Assembly: GCA_011375275.1 (NCBI GenBank)
Contig: DRLW01000025.1
Location: 1-19,733, forward strand
Direction: 5' to 3'
DNA from: Bacteroidota bacterium
GTDB taxonomy: Bacteria > Zhuqueibacterota > Zhuqueibacteria > Zhuqueibacterales > Geothermadaptataceae
Length of the DNA stretch: 19,733 nucleotides
Under the pieces are notes generated by a model. That model was not told the DNA's origin. It worked only from the letters and a program-made list of their open reading frames with translations, and made no database searches. Numbering within the stretch: position 1 is the first letter of the stretch; each line of letters opens with the position of its first letter. This document shows positions 1-5,145 of the stretch, in pieces. The position numbers and the translations under genes are program-made.

Positions 1-727
1 CATAGATATTCGGTATGCCGAGCAGCACGCAGACATCATTGACGAGATACCGTGTCGGGAAATTATCCGTACCATCGATGATCAGATCATACCCTTTCGC
101 AATGTCCAGGGCATTCTCAGCGATGAATTTCGTCTCATAACTGATCACACGGACGCCCGGGTTTAAGTCGTGTATGAACCGGCGTGCAGAGGTGAGTTTT
201 GAGCTGCCGACCATAGCATGAGAATGAATCACCTGGCGTTGCAGGTTTGAGGTATCGATACTGTCCTCATCGACGATGCCGATCGTGCCAACCCCGGCAG
301 CGGCGAGGTACATCAGTACCGGAGAGCCCAGCCCGCCGGCTCCGATGACCAGGACTTTGCTATTTCTTAGCTTCATCTGGCTTCGCATGCCGAATTCGGG
401 CAGTGTCAGGTGGCGGATATATTGCCGGATTTCCTCCCGGCTGAGCTCAGACTGGCCGTCCGCGCCGGTGTTTTTTTCCGCCAGGGTGAGTTCGATGGTG
501 TCGTCTTTTCTCAGGATGATGTCCGCTCGTGTCAGCATTTCACCGTCACGATAAAGAGAAAAGTGAGACCGGATCAGGCCGGAGTCGGATCGCAGATTAA
601 CACCCAGTTGCGGATATTCGGTGTACAGATGCTCCAGAGCAGCACCAAGAGTTGTGTCTGGAAGTACGAGCTTGTGCCTGTTGCCGGCAAGGTAGTGAAG
701 GATGGGCGGCAGCAGAAGTGTGGCCAT
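1..727 (-). CDS. MoaD-like / MoeB-ThiF (E1-like) fusion protein, C-terminus cut by window edge
   Basis: An E1-like enzyme that uses ATP to adenylate the C-terminus of a ubiquitin-like sulfur carrier in molybdopterin, thiamine or related thio-cofactor synthesis. The first 242 residues are visible. Residues 1-84 resemble a MoaD/ThiS ubiquitin fold. From about residue 92 the E1 domain begins, with the nucleotide motif GAGGLG (129-134), acidic D153, the NLQRQ motif (161-165), K177 and the IDGTDNF motif (217-223). The domain-1 end reads TLAEKN rather than the usual Gly-Gly and is internal, so this copy cannot be the normal adenylated carrier. The start is ATG at 727; no strong ribosome site is visible and the frame stays open for some distance upstream. 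The C-terminal zinc cysteines and any rhodanese domain lie outside the window, so MoeB cannot be separated from ThiF. Family call firm, pathway uncertain. Confidence 0.88.
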   Translation of the reverse strand, partial: MATLLLPPILHYLAGNRHKLVLPDTTLGAALEHLYTEYPQLGVNLRSDSGLIRSHFSLYRDGEMLTRADIILRKDDTIELTLAEKNTGADGQSELSREEIRQYIRHLTLPEFGMRSQMKLRNSKVLVIGAGGLGSPVLMYLAAAGVGTIGIVDEDSIDTSNLQRQVIHSHAMVGSSKLTSARRFIHDLNPGVRVISYETKFIAENALDIAKGYDLIIDGTDNFPTRYLVNDVCVLLGIPNIY

Positions 728-1035
728 AATGGTTAGTATCCGTATCGTTTTATCGGGAAGTGGTGGAAAGTATCTGCACAGAGTTGCATTGGCAGGGAAC
801 GAGTTCTCTGCCAGCGAGAGGAGCGAAAAAAATGAAAGCAGCCGGGCTCCGAAAAGTACAGACATACGATTTTTCAATGACAAACGCAAGCAAGAGTGTG
901 CCAGTGCGTGTGCCGCCGGCGTTGATGATTTTGTTTTCGGTGTATGGTTGAAATGCGTATATTGCAACCTTTGTCGGAAATCTCGTTGCCATAAGCGGCA
1001 GCGGGCAATCAGAATAGAAAATCATGAGGTGACCC
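728..1035. other. divergent intergenic region, no convincing gene
   Basis: Spacer between the minus-strand E1 fusion and the plus-strand membrane-protein/Nudix pair, so it should hold both promoters. It contains the inverted repeat at 791-812 and the string CGTATATTGCA at 956-966. That string occurs again at 8302-8312 upstream of the tryptophanase gene, and its TATATT could be a -10 element, but no good -35 is seen at 16-18 bp. Open frames here on both strands have atypical composition and overlap the real gene at 1036. Confidence 0.5.
791..812. repeat. imperfect 10-bp inverted repeat (hairpin or operator)
   Basis: GGCAGGGAAC and GTTCTCTGCC flank a GA dinucleotide. Nine of ten positions pair as DNA, and the tenth could be a G-U pair in RNA. 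It lies 64-85 bp upstream of the E1-fusion start with no T-tract on either side, so an operator or leader hairpin is more likely than a terminator. Confidence 0.4.
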
Positions 1036-1257
1036 ATGTTGAAGTTTGTCGACCATCTGTCCTGGCCGGTTCTTATTTTTGTCAGCGTCTTGATGCTGCT
1101 GGCTCCTTTCCAGCCGATGCCGCATTTTCTTGAAAAGCTGATCATGCTGAAAAATGGTACCCTGACCCGTCCGATCGATATTTTCGATTTGTTTTTTCAC
1201 GGTTTCCCCGCGTTTCTGCTGGTGCTGAAAATCATCCGCAGCCGGAAGGGTGCGTGA
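1036..1257 (+). CDS. small two-helix inner-membrane protein (often labelled 'RND transporter' in databases)
   Basis: A 73-residue protein with two predicted membrane helices (about 9-25 and 49-67) joined by a loop containing a conserved-looking GTLTRPIDIFDL segment. I recognise the pattern from short proteins in many bacteria that are automatically labelled RND transporter; they are far too small to be RND pumps and the function is unknown. The start is ATG at 1036, preceded by a good ribosome site (GAGGTGA, 1025-1031). Its stop codon shares one base with the ATG of the Nudix gene (TGATG), so the two are probably translationally coupled and may act together at the membrane. Gene real with good confidence; function unknown. 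Confidence 0.8.
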   Translation: MLKFVDHLSWPVLIFVSVLMLLAPFQPMPHFLEKLIMLKNGTLTRPIDIFDLFFHGFPAFLLVLKIIRSRKGA

Positions 1258-1715
1258 TGCACCTGCGCCAGGTACTGATGGGGATCATTTTTCGGGGCAT
1301 GCGCGTGCTGCTCGGTTTGATGCAGCGCATTTTTAATCTTCTGGCTCTGGGCGAATGGCCGCCCTTTGCCGGTGTTGCTGTAATTCTGCGCGATGGTGAT
1401 CGTGTTCTGTTCATCGAGCGCAGCGATGGCAATGGTTATGGGCTGCCCGGTGGTTTCGTCCGGCTGGATGAAACGGCCGAGGCAGCGGCTATCCGGGAAA
1501 CGCTGGAAGAGACCGGCCTGCATGTTGAGCTCGAGGGTATTGTCGGGATTTTATCGGGCGAGCGGGCGGATACCCTGGTGCGCACCGTGGATGTCGTTTA
1601 CCGGGCCCGCATTATCGCCGGAGACGTGCGGCCGTCGGGCGAGGGCACCTGCTTGTGGTTAGAGCCGGACACCATCCGCGATGAGATCGCCTTTGGCTAC
1701 GGCCGGCTGTTGTGA
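1257..1715 (+). CDS. Nudix hydrolase with N-terminal amphipathic segment
   Basis: A Mg-dependent pyrophosphohydrolase cleaving a nucleoside diphosphate linked to another group (X); X cannot be told. Counting from the GTG at 1254, the Nudix box Gx5Ex7RExxEExG fits exactly: G67, E73, R81-E82, E85-E86, G88, and the substrate-side LPGG lies just before it (64-67). Residues 5-32 form a basic, hydrophobic, probably amphipathic helix absent from minimal Nudix enzymes, which could hold the protein at the membrane. The ATG at 1257 is preferred over GTG at 1254 because the ribosome site GGAAGGG (1244-1250) is 6 nt from the ATG and only 3 nt from the GTG. It overlaps the stop of the preceding membrane-protein gene by one base and ends 20 bp from the convergent gene at 1736. 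Confidence 0.88.
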   Translation: MHLRQVLMGIIFRGMRVLLGLMQRIFNLLALGEWPPFAGVAVILRDGDRVLFIERSDGNGYGLPGGFVRLDETAEAAAIRETLEETGLHVELEGIVGILSGERADTLVRTVDVVYRARIIAGDVRPSGEGTCLWLEPDTIRDEIAFGYGRLL

Positions 1716-1735
1716 AGAGGTGGGGCTGAGCGGCT

Positions 1736-2188
1736 TCAGTATTCGGTATAGGGCTTGCCGGGGAAGCCGTTTTTGTGCAGGACTTTGAGGCTGTATCTGA
1801 GCTGGTTGTAGCTGCTCAATGGGCCGACGAGCAGCAGATAATTTCTGCCCATGGGATGGATGTTTGAGTTGATGCGTCTTTTTTTAAGCCTTTTTTGCAT
1901 CGCGATGGCCTCGCCGATGTCGTTGTATTCACCGACGACGATGCTGTACTGGGAAGGCGAATGGCCGGGCCGGATGTGCTCGCCGCCAGGCACTTCGATA
2001 TGGCCGGGCTCCGAGCCCTTAAACGATTCGACAAAGTCATGAAAAGCATGCCACAGCCGCGGAAAATAAGCTTTTTCTCCCGCCTTAAAGAAAAAACCGG
2101 CAATAAAAAGCAACCCCAGAACGATCAGAAATTTTCCGACCCCTTCGTTGAACTGGGCAAGAGAAGTGTGTTCATTCTGCGGTGGCAT
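1736..2188 (-). CDS. single-pass membrane protein with C-terminal SPOR-like domain (SPOR protein 1)
   Basis: A 150-residue protein with a short N-terminal tail, one membrane helix (about 18-36), a linker, and a C-terminal segment (about 78-150) with SPOR features: a QYSIVVGEY first strand, a helix rich in Lys/Arg (MQKRLKKRR), then YLLLVGPLSSY like the YRVxVGPF strand of SPOR domains, and a last helix. SPOR domains bind glycan strands lacking stem peptides at division sites, and a one-helix anchor with a periplasmic SPOR is the usual layout. The start is ATG at 2188 after AAAAAAGGA at about 9 nt. It is the last of three like-built genes on this strand, each in a separate unit. Domain call by pattern only; the binding target is unknown. 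Confidence 0.75.
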   Translation of the reverse strand: MPPQNEHTSLAQFNEGVGKFLIVLGLLFIAGFFFKAGEKAYFPRLWHAFHDFVESFKGSEPGHIEVPGGEHIRPGHSPSQYSIVVGEYNDIGEAIAMQKRLKKRRINSNIHPMGRNYLLLVGPLSSYNQLRYSLKVLHKNGFPGKPYTEY

Positions 2189-2333
2189 GTGTAAATCCTT
2201 TTTTCACTGATGCGACAGGGCCGGGTGCTTCCTCGCTCTGGTTCTGATACTGAAAAATTTATGAATCTGATACAAGGTTGGCCCAACTGTATTTTTATTA
2301 GAAGGTTACAGTAAGGCCTGCCGTGGGGTAAAA

Positions 2334-2349
2334 TTTTTCAGTTATCCCG
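2334..2349 (+). repeat. 16-bp dispersed motif, copy 1
   Basis: TTTTTCAGTTATCCCG. It differs from copy 2 and from copy 3 at one position each. The spacing and mixed orientation suggest a protein-binding site or remnants of a dispersed repeat. Confidence 0.6.
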
Positions 2350-2571
2350 GTTTTCCTCGTGCGCAGCGCTCATTGTATGAATGAATCGGGATAAATTGCG
2401 ACAACCTCAGTCCCTGGGTTGTCTTCTCTCTCGGGTTATATTTTTTTCAGAACGGAATCGTGTACCAGGTGTGGATTCCTGTATCGATCAGGCTGCGCTG
2501 TTTACTCCATGCGCGCCGGTTCATATCTTTTTCCCGATTTCTTCGCACATGGCACTACACGCACGGGTGAT

Positions 2572-2587
2572 CGGGAAAACTGAAAAA
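2572..2587 (-). repeat. 16-bp dispersed motif, copy 2
   Basis: Minus-strand reading TTTTTCAGTTTTCCCG, 15 of 16 identical to copy 1. Confidence 0.6.
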
Positions 2588-2807
2588 GATGCAACAGGGG
2601 TGTTCGGCTAATTTCATGGTTTCGATTGATTGATGCGGAAAACTTCCGAATTTATGAATTTTCAGATTATCAGCGGATATGGTCCACTTTTCCGGATGCC
2701 GTGCACAAAGCCGGGTTTGTCTGGAGGGAAAGGCATCAGGCCATGAAGTTCCTGCGTATGCATTGCTACCCCGATTTCTTCAAAGATGAACACTTTTCTC
2801 CGTAATG

Positions 2808-2823
2808 CGGGATAGCTGAAAAA
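2808..2823 (-). repeat. 16-bp dispersed motif, copy 3
   Basis: Minus-strand reading TTTTTCAGCTATCCCG, 15 of 16 identical to copy 1. Same orientation as copy 2 and 236 bp from it. Confidence 0.6.
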
Positions 2824-2889
2824 CTTTGCTCTGTGATGTGTTTTGTTCTAACGTCTTAATAAGATTAAGGTTATAGTAAGATTATCCAG

Positions 2890-2910
2890 AGCCTGAAAAA
2901 TTTTCAGGCT
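2890..2910. repeat. perfect 21-bp palindrome
   Basis: AGCCTGAAAA, one central A, then TTTTCAGGCT: ten base pairs with no mismatch. The first 13 bases recur exactly at 8178-8190. No T-tract follows, so an operator or a bidirectional hairpin is more likely than a classic terminator. It lies 210 bp beyond the 3' end of the SPOR gene at 3120-3641. Confidence 0.6.
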
Positions 2911-3119
2911 AAATGTAGTAAAAACATACAAGATGTTGCAAGAAAATTCTCCGTAACTCTTATTTTTCGCCTTGTTTATCCCGGTTCATTTACGAATTTA
3001 AGCTGGCCGCCGGGGAAGCCAGGGCCGCACAAAATTTTTGCTCAACGACGTACTTTTCTGCAACCGGAGGCAAAAATACAGTTAATCCGGCCCGTTGAGA
3101 CGTTTTCGGATTTTTCAGA

Positions 3120-3641
3120 TTACTTGCACATGTCTTTGAGCAATGGCGTCATCAAATCAGCACTCAGATAGCCATCGACAGCCTTCATGGTGGCAACGTT
3201 GACGATCATGGTTCTGCGCCGGCCGACATGTTTTTCAACCGCCTCCAGTAACTGGCGCGCACCAGCCAGAGTATTTCTCGGCCCGACGTAGAGGTAGTAG
3301 CGCCCGTCCTCTCCGTGATAGCGCAGAAGGTTGATGCGGCTTTTTTTGAGTTCATATTCGAGCCGAAGACTGGTATGTTCACTGGTGATATCGTAAACGA
3401 GAACCACGTAGCATCTGCGGATTGCCTCTTCCGGAAAGGCGGTTGCCTGCTGGACCGGCTGCTCCATGTTGTCGTATGACTCGTGGTACAGATTGTCCAG
3501 AAAAGGAATGGGAAAACTATAGTTGAAGCCGAACCGGACAACGAGGATGACAAACACCACCAGGACCACGATTTTCAGCGCTAATAGCAAAAGGAATTCG
3601 ATGAAAAACAGCAAAGGATTCTTTTTCGCGTCAAAAGTCAT
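3120..3641 (-). CDS. single-pass membrane protein with SPOR-like domain (SPOR protein 2)
   Basis: A 173-residue protein with a long hydrophobic N-terminal helix (about 10-38, unusually rich in Leu and Val) and a C-terminal domain from about residue 77. The domain starts with a CYVVLVYD strand, continues with a Lys-containing helix and then a GRYYLYVGP strand followed by an Ala/Leu-rich helix, which is the SPOR order. About 40 residues follow the core, more than usual. It shares architecture but little sequence with the genes at 1736 and 4241. The start is ATG at 3641; the nearest purine-rich site (GAGGA) is about 14 nt upstream, so initiation may be weak. It lies alone between two long spacers. 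A cell-envelope role is inferred from the family; the function is unknown. Confidence 0.68.
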   Translation of the reverse strand: MTFDAKKNPLLFFIEFLLLLALKIVVLVVFVILVVRFGFNYSFPIPFLDNLYHESYDNMEQPVQQATAFPEEAIRRCYVVLVYDITSEHTSLRLEYELKKSRINLLRYHGEDGRYYLYVGPRNTLAGARQLLEAVEKHVGRRRTMIVNVATMKAVDGYLSADLMTPLLKDMCK

Positions 3642-4240
3642 TTCTTTTGTTAGTCCTCGTCACGTGCGGCTGTCGTGTTATGTCCATCCTGAAAATTCAC
3701 AAACCTGACAAAAATTCGCTTCAACTCTGTCGTTTCTGTCGAGCTCCACTAACGGCCCCGCCAGGCTACGCTGTAATCTTGGCTTCCCTGTTTATTCGCA
3801 TGACGCGCTAATTTTGTGAATGAATCCCTTCTCATGACACCGCGGCAGCACATAAGCGAAACCAGATTCCGCCAGTACCGGCCGCACCCTACTGAGGCGA
3901 TTCCGGCACGTACTTGGCTTGGGCTGGAATACCGGCATGTGTCATTCCAGCCAAGCGAAGCGCCGTGCCGGAATCTCATCTTTTCGGGCACGTGCCAGAG
4001 TCTGGGAGATTCCGGTCTTCCCCTGCGGGGAAACCGGAATGACGGTTCGGGAGCAGGCACGTGCTGTTATCAGGCGGTCTGGTTGCAAAGAGGCAACCGT
4101 GCTGAGTTAAGTGGATAACCAGTCCGAACATCGCCTTAATTTTATTTTATCATGAAGTTACGATGATAAACCCCACGGCGCAATATTTTTCGGCCTTACC
4201 TGCTTCTTTTGTACAAAGCGCACATTACGAAGGCTCCGGG
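3642..4240. other. 599-bp intergenic region containing a REP/MITE-like element
   Basis: Between the second and third SPOR-type genes. The main content is the nested inverted-repeat element at 3898-4066. The short frames across it differ on each strand and look like translations of the repeat. The part nearest the gene at 3641 should hold its promoter, but I could not pick a good -35/-10 pair. Confidence 0.5.
3898..4066. repeat. REP/MITE-like nested inverted-repeat element
   Basis: Two nested arm pairs are visible. The outer pair is GTCATTCC (3941-3948) with GGAATGAC (4036-4043); the inner pair is CCGGAATCTC (3968-3977) with GAGATTCCGG (4006-4015), perfect over 10 bp. GGCACGTGCC (3987-3996) and GGCACGTGCT (4055-4064) add further symmetry, as does CCCTGCGGGG (4021-4030). 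The GTCATTCC...GGAATGAC layout is typical of short intergenic repeats present in many copies in some bacterial genomes. Outer limits are uncertain and no target-site duplication was identified. Confidence 0.65.
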
Positions 4241-4252
4241 TTAATGACCCGG
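4236..4252 (-). repeat. hairpin overlapping the stop codon of SPOR gene 3
   Basis: CCGGGT, five-base loop, ACCCGG. On the minus strand the stem contains the TAA stop codon of the gene at 4241. No strong T-run follows, so it may protect the mRNA 3' end or act as a weak terminator. Confidence 0.4.
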
Positions 4253-4792
4253 TGACAGAATACGCGCTTCTTCATAGCCTGCAGATTGCACGATCTGCAG
4301 AGCCCGCCGGGCCTGTGACCGGCTGATGAGATCGCTGACAAGAACAAAATAACGCCCCTGCCGGTAAACGGATGAAGCCCAGAGCCTGTTTTGTTTCAGC
4401 TTGTAGATTGCCCGCGTCGCCGCTGCCCGATCCGCTGTAGTGAAGACCAGAATCCGGTAAGTTGACAGGCGCAGTGACTCGATGGTTTGCGTTGACAGAC
4501 CGGTTGGCAGCTCGGGAAAAGCCGTATCCGGAAGCGAAGTGCCGTACAAGTACGGGCGCTCAGCATTGCCCGGGATGTGTTGGATGAGCCATCCGGGCAA
4601 AATTTGTTCGAGCGGGTTGCGTCCGGCTGCGATTTCGAGAGTACAGTAGATGATCAACAACGCCGCCCCGGCAGGTACGAGAAAGGCTTTGATGAACTTC
4701 CCCAGTAATTCCCAAAAGGCATCAAACGGAGGTTTGGGTTTTGGTGGGTCTGGTTTGAAGACGTACTTGAATTCACCTGTTGGTAGTAACAT
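4241..4792 (-). CDS. single-pass membrane protein with proline-rich N-terminus and SPOR-like domain (SPOR protein 3)
   Basis: A 183-residue protein. Residues 1-25 are polar and proline/lysine rich (PDPPKPKPP), one membrane helix follows at about 36-58, then a linker, then a C-terminal domain (about 110-183) beginning YRILVFTTADR and continuing with a basic helix and a GRYFVLVSDL strand in the SPOR order. The VGP signature of the other two copies is replaced by VSD. The frame extends 24 codons upstream, but ATG at 4792 is preferred because AAGGGGAG stands directly before it with a 4-nt gap. A minus-strand promoter candidate at 5050-5078 would give a leader of about 250 nt. The family call is the least certain of the three; the role is inferred to be cell envelope or division. 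Confidence 0.62.
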   Translation of the reverse strand: MLLPTGEFKYVFKPDPPKPKPPFDAFWELLGKFIKAFLVPAGAALLIIYCTLEIAAGRNPLEQILPGWLIQHIPGNAERPYLYGTSLPDTAFPELPTGLSTQTIESLRLSTYRILVFTTADRAAATRAIYKLKQNRLWASSVYRQGRYFVLVSDLISRSQARRALQIVQSAGYEEARILSPGH

Positions 4793-4912
4793 ATGGCTCC
4801 CCTTGGATTTGAGTGCAGAACGGTCGTTTGCACATCCTGTAGCGAGACCACGTTGTGCCGGCAAGCTGGAGTCGTCGTGAAGATACTGCCGTACCTCAAA
4901 TATGGAAAGTCG

Positions 4913-4934
4913 TGCCGGTTAGCCCGTACCGGCA
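4913..4934 (-). repeat. 7-bp perfect inverted repeat in the leader of SPOR gene 3
   Basis: TGCCGGT, 8-base spacer, ACCGGCA. It would form a hairpin about 120 nt before the ATG at 4792 if transcription starts at the promoter near 5050. Function unknown. Confidence 0.35.
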
Positions 4935-5049
4935 AAGCCCGGGGAAGAGGGAGATACAGCATGATGCGGACTCAGGAACGTACCGTGTGATGATCCACGT
5001 CCGGAGTCGAATCCAAACAGGGCGAGGTCAGGATGATTGAATTGTGCAA

Positions 5050-5078
5050 AATATACGTTTTTTCGATCATTTTCACAA
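5050..5078 (-). promoter_or_regulatory. sigma70-type promoter candidate for SPOR gene 3
   Basis: On the minus strand TTGTGA (5073-5078) is followed by exactly 17 bp and TATATT (5050-5055): 4/6 and 5/6 matches to consensus. It reads toward the gene at 4792. Confidence 0.45.
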
Positions 5079-5145
5079 GAAATTTTCGAATTTGCAATGT
5101 TTTGCACATCTGCACAGAAGCAGCACGACGGCCTGCATCCCAATA

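Larger units (their letters stand above)
2189..3119. other. 931-bp AT-rich intergenic region rich in short repeated motifs
   Basis: Lies between the first two SPOR-type genes and is much longer than other gaps in the window. It holds at least seven copies of the octamer TTTTTCAG in either orientation (2250, 2334, 2443, 2580, 2816, 2893, 3111). Three are part of a 16-bp motif (own entries), and TTATCCCG strings stand at 2342, 2384 and 2976. It also holds a perfect palindrome at 2890-2910. A weak -35/-10 pair for the downstream SPOR gene (TTGTAT, 17 bp, CAGTAT, minus strand, 2245-2273) is unconvincing. A 73-codon open frame (2584-2805, plus) has no ATG start and is treated as doubtful. Confidence 0.6.
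4793..5145. other. 353-bp intergenic region: promoter and leader of SPOR gene 3
   Basis: Holds the promoter candidate 5050-5078, the inverted repeat 4913-4934 and a distant 8-bp inverted repeat, GTGCAAAA (5044-5051) with TTTTGCAC (5100-5107). Short frames on both strands overlap each other and none has family features. No clear terminator is seen for the large gene ending at 5146. Confidence 0.45.

Noticed and set aside
750..1145. 131-codon frame on the minus strand between the E1 fusion and the membrane-protein gene
   Set aside because: It overlaps the well-supported gene at 1036 and its translation has no domain-like pattern or ribosome site.
2381..2611. 76-codon ATG frame in the long spacer
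   Set aside because: It crosses two of the repeated motifs, has no ribosome site and an atypical composition; more likely non-coding.
3749..4118. Open frames on both strands across the inverted-repeat element
   Set aside because: They translate the REP-like repeat in several frames and have no protein pattern.
2189..4240. Possible CRISPR array in the repeat-rich spacers
   Set aside because: The repeats are short, in mixed orientation and irregularly spaced, and there are no cas genes in the window.
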